A DNA stretch of 64,000 nucleotides from Maea johnstoni (GCA_963942565.1 OZ012685.1:44335046-44399045); one strand, 5' to 3'; shown: positions 29,798 through 46,400, counted from the first letter of the stretch. Notes: generated from the sequence alone by a model not told the origin. Made by a program: numbers and translations.

Positions 29798-30069
29798 CCA
29801 AACACAAGTGGATTCGAAACCAGCCAGTCAACCTGAACATGCTAGCCTCAACCAGTGTCAACTAATAGCCACTAATAGGCACCCCCAGCTGGTGGTGGAG
29901 ATAAGGTTTCTCTGTAATGTGATCGATGCGAGAGCCCTGATTGGTCCTTGTTCCCACGTGACCTCGGGCTGCTGCCTTATCTGATACTCCTGGCATGAGT
30001 CCAGCATGTAACTATAGTGCATATAGTAATTGATCTCTCGCTACATATCCATTCTTTTCTTCATCCAAG
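29798..30069. mobile_element. About 270-bp interspersed repeat, copy 1 of 3
   Basis: Contains ACAAGTGGATTCGAAACCAG, ACAGAG/GAGCCCTGATTGGTCC, CGTGACCTC, CTATAGTGCA and TCTCTCGCTACATATCCATT. Related copies lie at 39168-39425 and 48776-49030. GATTCGAAACC resembles a pol III B box, but no matching A box was fixed. It splits the STOML1 tail array between 29797 and 30070. Confidence 0.65.
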
Positions 30070-30137
30070 GTTCTTCTAGTCTCATTGCTGCACCTTCCCT
30101 GTGAGTTTGCTCATGAGTTCTTCTAGTCTCATTGCTG
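30070..30137 (-). repeat. 47-bp tandem duplication at the STOML1 stop codon
   Basis: GTTCTTCTAGTCTCATTGCT occurs at 30070 and 30117. In gene sense, GCAGCAATGAGACTAGAAGA first encodes AAMRLEE; 47 nt later, in another frame, the same sequence gives QQ and the stop (CAATGA). The present C-terminus (LMSKLTGKVQQ) is therefore created by the duplication. Confidence 0.9.
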
Positions 30138-33100
30138 CATTGAGATCCCCGGAGACCCTGAGTCGCCCAGCCATGTAGGCCTGGAACGCCTTGAGCTGCC
30201 CGGTGAAGATGAGAGTCATGTCCTGTGCGGAGAGGGAGAGGGTGACGTCAGCCTCTCCCCCAGGGCCCTCACCTTCGCCACAGCTGAACTCAGCTGAAAT
30301 AGAAAGGTAGACGAGTCATCAAGTACCTGTTATTCTCTATACCTACAAGTATTCCATTACATTATCTCATAGCATGCTCTTATATACAGGTGAACTTGGA
30401 TATGACAGACTCAATGGGACTGGGAAAATTGGTCCGTCATATGCAAAATCCGTTGTATACATATGACAAATACTTGATATGCATCGGACTGGGACCAAGC
30501 ATATTGTCCGTCATATGCAAAGATCCATCGTACAGTGGTCCGTCATATCCAAGTTCACCTGTATAACATTAGGATAACATGGCAATGGTTTCTGATATAC
30601 ATTGTCTTGTCATCAAGTACCTATTTGTCTGTATTCCATTTGAAGAACATGGTAAAAGCACATGATATTCATTATCTTGTCATCAATTATTCAATCACCC
30701 ATTTTTCTGTGCTTATAAGAAGAATATTGTGAATGTGAAAAATATACATTATCATGCCATCATGTAATTTATTTTCTGTAGCCCATTAGGAGAACATGTA
30801 GTGTAAACGATAAACATTATCCTTTCAGAGAGTGAAGCTTGATATGTACTAGTATATTGCAGGCATCTTGCTTGGCTGAATAAGTATTTAGGATATGAAA
30901 AGGCCAACATGACTGCCTTCTTAACCCATTGACACTTAAGAGTAACCCCAGAAATTGTTGTCTGGATCTAAGATACTTTTGACCATAACTTTTGAATTGA
31001 GAAAGATTTTACAAAATATTTGAAGGAGAGTTGTTAGTAATGTTCTGATCAATATTTCTCCTTCAAATATTTTGCCAATGATGCTTTAGGCTGAAAGATT
31101 TCATCGAAATTGTCCGGCTGGTTTTGGTTGCTGTGAGTGTTAATGGGTTAAAGATAAGATTAATTCGAACACTAGCCTAGGGCGGTGGAGAGCTTAGTGG
31201 ACAGGTGAATGAATAAGAGAGCTGTGGTGAAATGATGATCAAGGACACTCCTTAGATGAAGAGTTAAACTGATGGAAAGATACTCACCTGACTTAAAATC
31301 TATATAAAATACCCCTCCCATTGGTCCATCCACTTCAAATCTGTACAAAGAGTCAAAGCTGCGTATGATGCTTTCATTGACACACTTCTCCACAGCACTT
31401 ATTAAACGCCGAGGGTCAATCTCATTTGGTATCGTCATAGGAACAGCTGCTTGCCCTGAGGAACCTAAAATCGTGAGAAAAGAATGTATCTTAAGACATT
31501 TATTCTGATCCCTATACTGTAAATGACTTTAATTTGGAATGCTAAAAATTATACTTTAGAGCCCCTCTGGAAGGTATTTGTGCTTTCAAACACTCAAACT
31601 ACATAGATACAATGCAGGATATTCATTTGAAGGATGTTATTTTGGTGCTACCATGGGGAGCGCAAAAATAGCAAAAATTAAATGCCTGTAAAAAATACCA
31701 GTTATACAGTATAGGTATGTGTATGCTCACCGGAAGCTCCAGCTTCAGCTGCAGGAACCACAGGTGGCGCCACCGCACCGAGCCCAGCACCACCGCCCAC
31801 AGCCAGCCCCCCTTTCTGCATAGCGGCCATGTGCATCTGCTGTATGGGATTGGCGCCATCTGGTGGGCAGACCATGGACTTGTTGAGTCCGGGGATGAGG
31901 CTGGTGAGGGCCCCCAGGTCTGGCCCAGAGTTGCCAGTAGCCGCATGTAAAACTCTGGGTGGCGACCTGTAATGAACCATATCCAAATATATGGGAAATT
32001 AACAAGGGAAAGTATAGGGTTTCTTATAGAGTATGTATTTGAAAACGGTTTATTTTTTCAGCTAAAATAACTCATTCATGCCTGTGGTTACCAAAAATGT
32101 CCTTCCTATTTTGGTGAAATCTGCCTTTCATAAAACAAGCATCGTTCATAATATTTGAAGGAGCAATGTAAACAAGAATGCAATCAATAATTTTTTTTCA
32201 AATATTTTACTAATTCATGCTTAATTCCAAAGTCACTTTCAAAAGAATTTTAGATTCAGACGACACTTGTCAAACTCTCCAAGCATGAATGGGTTAAGGA
32301 AATGGGGCATTTCAATTATGAGATGCTGATGTGAATCTGTCTGTAAGTCTACAAATCTAATTCAATACCGAAACAACCTCTTATCATATCTCTGAACAAT
32401 ATTACATGGAATATTTTCCTACCTCCATTATCTTTTGGAATATTGAAATAATAATGAACAAAACACCACTTACATCTCCACCCTTTCTATTTCCACACCC
32501 CAGTTAGTGGTCATTGCACTGATATCAGCCTGAAAAAAATCAAGTACATGATATTATGAGTAGGAAGTTGGTGATACAAAGTCAAATAACCTAACGATTT
32601 ACATCAATTGGACTCACTTACTTTTAACCTTCATAAAAATCAACTACTGTTGAAAGTGGTTGTCCATAAGAATGCCCTTCATGAATGCTGAAATGATTTT
32701 TGGAGAGCTAAAACATCTTCCAGCTTGTCATTCATGTAGAATATTGACAATTTTCAGGTTAACTTCAATAGTACCTGAGTTGAACACTTAAACCTTATTG
32801 ATTTTTCCTTTTAAGGATGATATGAATATTTGTCACGCAAATCTTAAAAATTGTATATCTTCTGGCTGGTGGTCTGGAAGGTAGAAGGCCCATGACAAAT
32901 ACTCATATTACCCCTGAGGATAGGTCAATAAGGCATTTATTATTGCTCCATCATAAAAAGTACACTAAATAATAAAATAACATAAAATACAACTCTTAGC
33001 ATAAATGCTTGAACTTCATGGTCTCATTCAGTTGTGATATCACTATGTTAAAGGGTACAACTGCAATATGTTAAGGTAATATTGCCCTAAGGCACAGAGG

Positions 33101-36100
33101 TCATATCTTAAGGTCATATTGCCATGCTACTCTCCCCAGCAGGGCATTGCATTATATCAATGCATGTAGATACATTGTAATCTACAAATCACATGTGATG
33201 AAAGGACCATTCCAATGCCTCATATTGAGGAAGCAATCATAATGACACTTGCATACCTGTAATATAGTGTTTAATGCGACTTTGTCAGCCTCTACCTCTG
33301 CCCTACTCCTCTTGCTGAGCTCATTCAGGAGGCAGGTCTTGGCAATGGTTCTGTTGGAATGGTCCAGGTCTTGCACATTGGCTACACACTGTAGTACATC
33401 TGTGATGCGGAAATACACTTCAGCACCAGCCTCCACAACAGCGCCATCTGTGGTCAGAAGCTAAAAGGAGAAGTGAGCAGTTGTCAATCAATTTCAGGTT
33501 ACCTTTTATAGTATCTGAAACTTACAATAGGGAACGAATGAAAGTGTTTCATCGAGTAAATTACTGTCAAAAGTCTATAGCAAAAATCCAGAAAACATAG
33601 CAAGATATCTAGACTCACTTTTCTTTGGCTGGTCTACCATTTAAATCAGAATTTCGGAAATACACCTATTACATATCCCCACATTCACTGCTATGATAAC
33701 ATTAACCTAAATGTAAATGGGAACTAACTGATATACAAAAAATAGATATATTCGAGCAAAAAGTAATAGGAAATTCAACTAGGGCTTAGTGTAATGCAAT
33801 TTTATTTCATTAAAAGGTATGAAAGTTTAAACTGATCAAGTTTATTGGTGAAATATCCTTTATTGAAAACTCAATATCTTAAATCCTCATAATTCTTTTT
33901 TACCAGCTTTTACCTGTTGTGGAGGGACACTGAATGCTCTGGTCTTTATATCCACTATGGCCCATCTCTCAACCAATGGGAGAACCAGCATCACCCCTGG
34001 ACCCCGGATGGGCTGGAGTCGCCCAAGACGAAATATCACAGCTTTCTCATTTTGCTTTACCACCTTAAAAAGCAATTACAATGGTTGCAATATCAAAATA
34101 AAAACCATGAAAAATGTGAATTTCACTCATGAGTAAAACCTTATATATTTGGTTAGTTTGACAGGAGGTAAAATGCTCTTTTCTGACCATTTTACTGGCA
34201 TTCAACTGCTTCATTTCTGCTGGCTTTTTAGTATAATAAAATGTTATAAAATCAGAATACCCAAGACTTGTAATCATAATGCTAATTTAGTACCCATCAA
34301 GGTAAATGATGCTTACCTTTAGTGGACCTTCCAGAAAAAAACAATAGCAGCCTAAATATGATCAGAACAACTGCTTAAAGAATCTACCTGCTAAAGCTAG
34401 AAATATCTAGATCTCTCCAAAATGCATAGAAATATGTTGCATTGTTTTTTTTAAATATTTAACGTCACAATATAGGTTTGGTCAATTAATGCTACAAAAC
34501 CTCTGAAATTGAACACCTGTAACATCAAACATTTTTTTATTTCAAGCTGGTCCTTTTTGTTTACGTGGACCTCTGCATAAATGAGGCAATTGGTTTTATT
34601 CCACTTGGAGGCATAGTCTAAGCTGGCAGGGCCTCTGGGTGCCATTTGGACACCCAGACCATGGTCTTAGCCAGCAGGGCGTCTGGGTGCCTTTTTGGAC
34701 ACCCAAACCCTTAAAAAGCACCCCTCAGGACACCCATTTTTTCTGTGAGAGATTTCTTAAAATGTCAATCTAAAGCATATATTTTGATAAATTTATACAT
34801 GTTTATGGTTGAAATATGAGTATATTGTGGTCCCCCTTAAAAATTTGGACGCCCAAAAATTTAACAATTGCCTATTTTGGGCACCCAGTTTCTAAATCAT
34901 GGCTAAGTCCCTGACCCAGACCCTCAAAAATCACTCCTCAGTACACCCCAAAATTGTGGGAGCGACTTTTTGAAATGTCATATTTGAACATTCAAATTGA
35001 TTTTTTTTCTCCCCACTAAAAATCTCATGCACTTGTATAAGGATATAATGTATTACTTCATTAAGTACATACATGTTTATGGTTGTAATCTGAATTTATT
35101 GATGTCTCCCTTGAAAAGTAGGATGCCCCAAAATTTTACAAAATGTTGCCAATTTTAGGCACCCAGTTTCAAAATCATGGCTAAGACCCTGCTTTGAGGT
35201 AAAGATAGTTGGTACTTACCTTGATACAGAACCATAGTGAGATGGGTGCTGTGAGAAACACAAGCACATAGCACAGAAATGTCACCAGTATACTACATAT
35301 CCGAGTGAGGAGGGATGGGGGCCCAGCTGAAAGGAGTAGGTACGTAACCATATACTAAAGACATTTTTAACTATGATTATTCAATACAAGATATGGTATG
35401 AAAGGGTGGCTACTAGATATATATTGTATAGAATGAATATTACTGAAGATGAAAATTGCGCTTATTGCCAACAGATAGAAACAAATGTTCATGCCTTTAT
35501 TCTATGTGAAAGATGCCAAAGATTTTGGAGAGATATAAAATTTTATCTATTAAGGTTAGGATACCAGAATTTTAAACTGGAACATAAAGTGACAATATTA
35601 GGTAACACAGAAATGGATGGTCTGTTCAATTTAATACTTATGATTGAAAAGATTTATCAGAATAGAGGAAAAAGAAATATGTACTCAATGGGACATTTTG
35701 AAAAAAACACTTGAATTAGAAAGAGTCAGAAGAAATATATGCTTTAACTCATGATAAAATAGATCTGTATGAGAGAAAATGGGAGAAATACATAAGAGAG
35801 TAGGTTATAAATTATTAAAAAGGGAAAACATAGAAAAAGGCAAGAATGTATGTGTGCGTTCTTTTCTTTTTATTTTTTTTACAAAAGACCTCCGCAGATG
35901 TGTAAATGTATGTACTAGGAGGCACTCCGAGGCAGGTATTTTATTGACATATTGTATAAAGATGTAAACAAGAAAACTGTAGAATTGAAATACTACATAC
36001 ATTTGTCATTCTGTTTGTATATTTTCTTATGTTTTACAATTTAAAAAAAAAAGATAAACAAACTATGGGTTATCCAAAGTTCATAAAAACAAAAAAAGTT

Positions 36101-36707
36101 AACCCATTTAGTCCCAGATTTTAGTCATAGAGTTCCCTTTTTAAAAGTATTTTTTATATGCTAGGGAACAGAGAAAAAAGATTTTGAATATTCTTTTGTT
36201 TGTAATCGGAATTACATAAATTTCTCTTTTAAAAATTTAGCAAAAGATTCATTTTAAGAAGGTATCCACAATGTAATCAAGTCTTCTTAAGCGACATTTG
36301 GGAGTTATAGGGTAAAGGTGCCTAAAAGCAATGTTCCATATTGACGCTATTTATTTTCTTCTAATAGTATCTACATTTGCCAAAAAAGTAAGACAATGGA
36401 TATAGGTATCAACTCTTTCACCTCAAGAAATTTTGATATTAGAATCATTACAAATACTTGATAAAAATTCCTAACACATTAAACTTCTATGCTTATATAT
36501 AGTCTGTAAATAAAGAGTTCACTTACTGTAGGGCTCGAAGTTCTGATTTCTCCTCTGATGGTTGTAGCTAAATATAGACTTGTAGTCAGCTTCTGAAGCA
36601 TATGAATTATATGTCCCGCTGCTGAATTGAAAGGGGGATGAGAAATCTATTGCCACAGATGTAGAGTCTGGGTCCTCCGTGGCACAGCGTTTATACTTGA
36701 CCGACAT
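30082..36707 (-). CDS. STOML1: STOML1 (stomatin-like protein 1), 8 coding exons, 440 aa
   Basis: A stomatin/SPFH protein fused to a C-terminal SCP2 sterol-carrier domain, the layout of vertebrate STOML1 and nematode UNC-24. It is a lipid-raft/late-endosome scaffold thought to modulate ion channels. Exons: 36527-36707, 35220-35326, 33914-34063, 33257-33460, 32474-32529, 31731-31966, 31288-31464, 30082-30293. All are GT-AG and phases match to give 440 codons plus stop (human is about 398). Exon 2 gives the membrane hairpin (CSILVTFLCYVLVFLTAPIS, then LWFCIK, with the proline). Exon 3 has EKAVIFRLGRLQPIRGPGV and TRAFSVPPQQ; exon 4 has DGAVVEAGAEVYFRITD; exon 5 has NWGVEIERVEM. Exon 6 is a Gly/Ala-rich linker. 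Exons 7-8 form SCP2 (GVFYIDFKSG, ADVTLSLSAQDM, AYMAGRLRVSGDLNAAMRLE). The start is the ATG at 36707; an upstream 8-codon uORF lies in the leader. Intron sense-strand ORFs are shadows. Confidence 0.93.
30387..30561. mobile_element. 175-bp TA-flanked MITE (copy 2), STOML1 intron 7
   Basis: Same length and ends as 3766-3940 (CAGGTGAACTTGGATATGAC and its inverse), flanked by TA at 30385-30386 and 30562-30563. Differences from copy 1 are scattered substitutions. Confidence 0.85.
30921..31151. mobile_element. 231-bp TTAA-bounded MITE, STOML1 intron 7
   Basis: Starts TTAACCCATTGACAC and ends GTGTTAATGGGTTAA. The core inverted pair is AAATATTTGAAGGAGA and TCTCCTTCAAATATTT. Family of 10385-10614. Confidence 0.85.
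32070..32296. mobile_element. Decayed TTAACCCATT-family MITE, STOML1 intron 5
   Basis: CATTCATGCCTGTGG at the left and CCAAGCATGAATGGGTTAA at the right, with the family core AATATTTGAAGGAG and a matching TTTTCAAATATTTTAC. The left TTAA is lost. Confidence 0.55.
34650..35192. repeat. Two tandem diverged copies of a 260-280-bp repeat, STOML1 intron 2
   Basis: 34650-34912 and 34913-35192 share GACACCC/ACACCCC starts, TACATGTTTATGGTTG, GTCCCCCTTAAAAA/GTCTCCCTTGAAAA, GGCACCCAGTTTC, and AAATCATGGCTAAG at their ends. Part of the first copy is repeated once more just upstream (CTGGGTGCC near 34636). Origin unknown. Confidence 0.7.
35360..36055 (+). mobile_element. 5'-truncated LINE, C-terminal zinc-knuckle region and 3' tail
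   Basis: A 113-codon frame at 35373-35714 reads KIWYERVATRYILYRMNI, then ENCAYCQQIETNVHAFILCE and CQRFWRDIKFYLL. This is the CxxC...H...C region (zf-RVT) that ends many L1/Tx1-type LINE reverse transcriptases. An AT-rich 3' part and an A tract near 36043-36052 follow. It lies antisense in STOML1 intron 1, dead on arrival by 5' truncation. Confidence 0.75.
36056..36520. other. STOML1 intron 1, remaining part
   Basis: AT-rich. TTAACCCATTTAGTCCCAG at 36099 resembles the left end of the TTAACCCATT MITE family, but no right end was found. Nothing else recognised. Confidence 0.4.
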
Positions 36708-36753
36708 CAAAATGTTATACTGTAATCTGATTTGCTACCATTGTCTGTTCAAT
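36708..36753 (-). other. STOML1 5' UTR part with upstream acceptor
   Basis: A good acceptor (TTTCATTTCAG, then ATTGAACAG) precedes the start-codon exon, so at least one non-coding exon lies further upstream. A candidate donor is AGGGAACAG then GTATGT, with exon end 37316. A short uORF (MVANQITV) lies between the acceptor and the start. Confidence 0.5.
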
Positions 36754-38273
36754 CTGAAATGAAATCATTAAAAAATATGGGTTACCCTCATAATCTGCTG
36801 ATACCCTTGTATCAAACAGCCCTTGGCAGCCTCCATAATTAGGGGCGATGGATTTCCCGTTACGCATGCACTTGTATATGTAGAAATCAGATATAAATCT
36901 GAATTAACCTCTATAAGTCCTGAGCATCCTCAGGTAGGTAGTAAGGTAGGTACTAGTTAGATACTAGGTAGGCTTCTTAGGCTTTCCCACACCAGTATAT
37001 GTTCTTGGGGCAGAGCCCCTCCCCCTCACCTATACCTACATGTACATGCATTGTTAGGGTTTTGAAAAACACCTGTGCTATTGAACAAACCTATTGTAAT
37101 GCACCACTCCAACAGATTATATGATGGAAACGATTATGGACCTATGAGCATAAGCCTTGCACATTATGAGCAGTGGGTTAGAATCACTATACGTTATATT
37201 ATAGTAACTGAATGGAATGAACAATGATCAGACTTCAGAGAATATCTAGTGTATATCAGAAAAAGATGTATTTTGTATTAGATGCAGTATTGATATTAGA
37301 ATACACATTACATACCTGTTCCCTATTTAAATCTCTAGACAATGCAGAAGTCACATTGAGTAAAGGATAGCTTGTTAATGAGAGGTAATCAATTATTTGC
37401 AGGTGTATGTTTACATGCTTATTGTTGATGGTACCAGTGCTGCCACCTGTCAAGCAAAAGTGGGTCAAGTTGGTTGTATTCGTAAACATACATACGTACG
37501 GAATATATTAGTAGAGTTAAACATGATAAAATAAAGTTCTAGACTTAGTTTGATGAATTAGCGATAAAATAGTATTTGATATTATTCTTTTAACAAATGA
37601 AAAACTACGTACTGTAAATAAGTTAGCGGTTTTTGTTATTTCGTTATTAAATTTTCCGAGTCTGGGTTTTATAATTACCTTATCAAGTGCGCTTGGGCCT
37701 TGTTCAGCACCATAAACGTTGATCAACGTTGATCAACATTTACCGTTCAGATCGTCATCGCAAGTAAACGTTGATAAACGGACAGACGACACACAGGAGC
37801 TGTCATCGCACCGTTTAAGGGGCCTTCCGTGCTAAATTGGTTCCAGACGACATGGCTGTCTGCTTTAACCATGCAGATTTATTCATTTTTTGGCTGAAAG
37901 TGAATAACGATACGGTCTTCGAAGCCAGTATTTTAGAATATGAGAGGTATGAACCCCCTCTAGGTACAAGGTTATGTCACAGCAGAGAAATACATCGGTC
38001 ATGTTGTAATACATCCCCTTGATCCGTACTGCATGCTAGCCTCTACGGCATCTGCGCCTCGGGTTACGCGCTGTAGCCTTGGGTTGTATTGGTCACGTGA
38101 TCTGTGCAGTAAGCATGCACTGGCTGGCTGGGGGATGTCATCCTATCTAGGTCAGATAGTGAGAGGCAGCGAAATTTGATGACGCATGACCAGTGCCCAC
38201 TCCCTGTCTACTTCTCTCAGGTCACAGGTACCTTGAATTCTGACAGGACCTGAAAATCAGCATTTACTATGTA

Positions 38274-42758
<4,485 letters not shown>

Positions 42759-43530
42759 CTAGAAAAGTACCCGTCCTACGGACGGTAACCACGAAATTTT
42801 TTCTTACGTCAAAAATATCAGGGCACCCAGATATCCTTGCAACCACACACTTAGGACTACCTAACCTATGGATCAATAATTCAAGAGGCTTGGTAAACAT
42901 ATATGCCATTGATAGATAAGTTGTCAAACCGGTATTGGAAAGGTGGTGTCGGTGTGGTGTCCATTTATCATATCACTCATGACGAATTCTAATCATTTCT
43001 ACTCAAAACAATTTTCGTTTAGTAAGATCAATATAAAATATGACATACGATATGTCATTTTCACCCGTCCTAATTTGGTTCTTCCTGTTGAAAGATATCA
43101 TTTATGAATTTTTGTTATTCGGTATGATTTACAGACTCGTTTACAACTTTTTAAAGCTAAGATTATTAATAGGGTAGGTTAGAGGAGGAAACACAGATGT
43201 ATAAACCTCTTACACTTGAATGGTAGACTCTAATGCATTCTACACGAACTGTGATATAACAATTCGTAGCTTTGCTTGCTTTCTCCTCTGCCACTTAGGG
43301 ATACGTAGTGACGGGTGCCGTAGTAAACGGCGAACACCACCTACATACCCTTAGCCCCCATTGCCATTCTCATCACGCACCCCAACCTAATTGGAGTATG
43401 GCTGCGATACATTGCGTTTCATAAGTTGCGTATGTCTTCTTCATAAACCACCATAGGCAATGAACTGTCAAAATGCCTCTTGAGAGTCATAGCATTAAAG
43501 AAAAGTTGAACTCAAGATTACACTAATATC
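42759..43530 (-). mobile_element. Helitron-like element, 3' end at the TA tract
   Basis: In minus sense the end reads CCGTCC GTA GGACGG (a 6-bp stem hairpin), GTACTTTT, then CTAG and a T. A short GC-rich hairpin about 10 nt before a terminal CTAG, inserted at an A-T step, is the Helitron signature. The interior shares weak similarity with the 240-bp satellite (ATTCTACACGAACT). The 5' end (toward 43500) was not fixed. Confidence 0.65.
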
Positions 43531-44195
43531 AACAGAAGTCCTTATTGAACTATTTTTGAGGTAGTTCTTGTGTACATAGTTCACATGTCAGTTGACATTT
43601 TCAGCTAAAACACATCAAAATTTTGGTTTCCTGAGCCAAAAAGTGTCAAAAAATGTCAAAATCACATACTTGAACAGGATTTCAGTAGTACAATATGTCT
43701 TGGAAATCAAATAAACAAACAATATGAAATAACAAAATGGATACTGATATTTCAAAATAAGTATTTTGAGAACAGTTGGCCGGCAAAAAGTTGTTACGTA
43801 AATTACGTGAAAAACATATTTCAACATGTTATAGTTCAGAAGCAAGCAAAACCGACTTGTCTTCAGTACAAGCAAATAATATGGTTTGCAAATAATGTGG
43901 ATACCTTCAGCAATCAAAAATGATTAGATTTGGCACATTAATACTGTTTTTAAATGTTCATATTTACATTGGAATGTTCAGAAACACTAAAAAAAACATT
44001 CATCCGAGCGGTGTATGTGCAAATAACACAACCTTTAAACAGTTAAAATTTGCAGATTTAGACATCTAACAATGTCCTTACCCTATGGCATTGTAAAATG
44101 AAACATTTGACACAAAATAAAGGCATGTAGCCCCTGGTTGTTGTACATTATGTACATTACCGTTTTAGAGTTTCAGAGAGAAATTTATCTCTAGT
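43531..44195. other. Spacer downstream of the 439-aa gene
   Basis: AT-rich and likely includes the 3' UTR of the gene ending at 44196. No other exon seen. Confidence 0.4.
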
Positions 44196-46008
44196 TTAGT
44201 TATCCGACTCTTGGCAGGCCAGAAACTGCTGAAGTGAAGTGGGAGTGAGTTCCCATAACCTCTTGTTTTGTTTTGGCTCATCAATAATGGCAAGGATATC
44301 ATACTTTGACACCCAAAGGATGTCAGCAGCTTTAGGCCATTTGAACTTGGTTTTGTCATCTCTACCATGGCTTGTCATAAAAGACAACTCCACCTCATCA
44401 TCATCATCATCTACATTCAACACTTTGGACGCATATGTAACACCATCATACTTTGAGAGGACATAAACACCTGCTTCTATCTTGGTTGTATCGATACAGC
44501 TGTATTGATCAGCCTCTGGATCAGGCTCATTATCTTGGGCCTGCTCAGATGGTTCAGGCTGCTCAGGTTCCCCTGGGTGTTGCTCGGGCTCAGGCTCAGG
44601 TTGCTCGGGCTCAGGCTCAGATTGCTCGGGCTCGGGCTCAGGTTGCTCGGGCTCAGGTTGCTCGGGCTCAGGCTCAGGTTGCTCGGGCTCAGGTTGCTTG
44701 GGCTCAGGCTCAGGTTGCTCGGGCTCAGGTTGCTTGCGCTCAGGCTCAGGTTGCTCGGGCTCAGGTTGCTCGGGCGCAGGCGTCTGTAGGTTTCCTTTGC
44801 AGAAGCACACCAATTCACATGTGTTGCAGGGTGCCTCACCAACTGGAAGCGAGGGAAGGGGAGGCTCATCAAAGGGAGGGGAGGCAGTGAAGCTCAGGCT
44901 GGAAGTTGACTGTGCTGACGGTGACTTCTGGCCATTCAGGGCTTCCTGGAGCCGCTTCCATTTTCGCTGATATCTCCTCTTCATAACGGTCAACTGCTTG
45001 ATCCTGCCATCCTTCCTGGCAATCTGTCTGTGTAGGGATGACACCACCTTTGACTTATGCTTCTTAGGCCCCTTCAGTTGATCCCCCATAGCAGGAGTAG
45101 TGTTCTTGCCCCTCATAAACCTCCTGGGCAGTTTCAGGACAATAGTACCTGTAAGTAGAGGTAAGGGATGGGTAAGTAACACAGAAAATTTAAAAGGTAG
45201 GTACAAGTTTTAATATACTATTCATATCATAAATTACTAATCCATGGATGGATGGTTACTATAAATTGGTCACAGCAATTATATACATGCACAGGTAAGT
45301 TCTGCATCTTTATTTTTAACCTTCATAAACTTTAAGTATTTGTAAATTCAATAATGAAATATTAAATGATAAAATTATGAGAAATATTAATAATCTATAC
45401 TGAACTGGACAGTGAAATATCAAAGGTAAGTCCAACTTTATTATTATCAAATTAGCACTGTTGAAATCTATCTAGGCATTTCAATTTGTAAGGTAAGTAT
45501 TTCTAAGGTAAGTATATCAATTTGTACTTATGGTAAGTATTCCTAAGGTAAGCTAAGGTAAGTATAATTCAACAAGGTAAGTATAGATTTATTTTTCATT
45601 TCATGAAATAAAGCTTTTAAATGAATAATTCATACCTCGAACTTCTGTGTTCCCATCGTCATCATCATCATCTCCATAGTCGGAACCATAAGAGCTCAGT
45701 TCAAACTCTTCGTCGTCATCATCATCAGACTGGTCAGCATTCTCTTCCTCCAGTCGTCTCTGCTCAGCAAGTCTGAGTCTTTTGGCCTTGTCCCTATGTC
45801 GCCTCACCCTCTCGTTGGTTCTCTGTCGGAAGATCTTCTTGTCCTTGGCTGACAGGGTTGCCACTGGCTTATAGTAAGCTTTCACCCTTACAGTCTCTCT
45901 TTTTAGGAATTCATCCCCCTCTGTTGCGATTTTTTTCGCCCTCCAGCATGCCTGTCGCTCGGCATTTGTGAGGGGTAACGGCCGCACACGTGTAGACATC
46001 ATGATTTG
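44196..46008 (-). CDS. Unknown protein, 439 aa, two coding exons
   Basis: Coding exons 45636-46002 and 44196-45148, joined in phase 1 (TTCGAG then GTATGA; TTACAG then GTACTA). The N-terminal 90 residues are basic (LPLTNAERQACWRAKKIA, KIFRQRTNERVRRHRDKAKR). This resembles the NAERQ...RxRR motif seen in many multi-copy uncharacterised animal proteins, which may be DNA-binding or transposon-related. An acidic D/E run follows, then a second basic coiled stretch (HRQIARKDGRIKQL, KRRYQRKWKRLQEAL), a Cys-rich CNTCELVCFC, a PEPEQ repeat (about 44560-44780) and a C-terminal SH3/Tudor-like part (VYVLSKYDGVTYASKVLNV, FKWPKAADILWV). An acceptor (TGTTTTTTCAG) just 5' of the ATG implies a non-coding first exon. 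A chromatin or DNA role is only a guess. Confidence 0.8.
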
Positions 46009-46311
46009 CTGAAAAAACAGAGGAAAAATGGGTCAAAAAGGTGAAAAATTCAAAAGTGAAACATACATAATAACGCTACATAACGCGTCCTGACCTCCCC
46101 TTTAATAGCCATGTTTTGACAAGTACACACGTGTTTCCCGGTCCCCCGTTTCACCCATCTACCCCTTCAGACCCGAAAACCCCAAAAAGTACAAAATGAC
46201 AGCACACAATCTTGCTACCTCCGCTTTCCTAACACAATGTCACACATTTTCGCTAACTTTATGAGATAAATACAATCTTCAACACGCTGAAATTTTTAAA
46301 TTTTCACTCAC

Positions 46312-46400
46312 CCAAAAACTTTTCTGTGTTTCAAAGATGCCGGCAGGTCTTGTGCACGTGACTAAACAGACGGGGCATCCGTCTGAAGCCGTTAAGGGTG
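46312..46400 (-). other. Candidate non-coding first exon of the 439-aa gene
   Basis: In minus sense AGTTTTTGG is followed by GTGAGTGAAAA, a good donor pairing with the acceptor at 46009. CACGTG lies about 50 nt upstream of the donor and the stretch is GC-richer than its surroundings. The 5' limit is unknown. Confidence 0.45.

Noticed and set aside
37837-38022. 61-codon plus-strand frame
   Set aside because: Starts at a non-ATG codon, has no recognisable features and lacks splice support.
44453-44970. Plus-strand frames with LGLRLRLL or AQVARAQ repeats
   Set aside because: Antisense readings of the PEPEQ repeat of the 439-aa gene.
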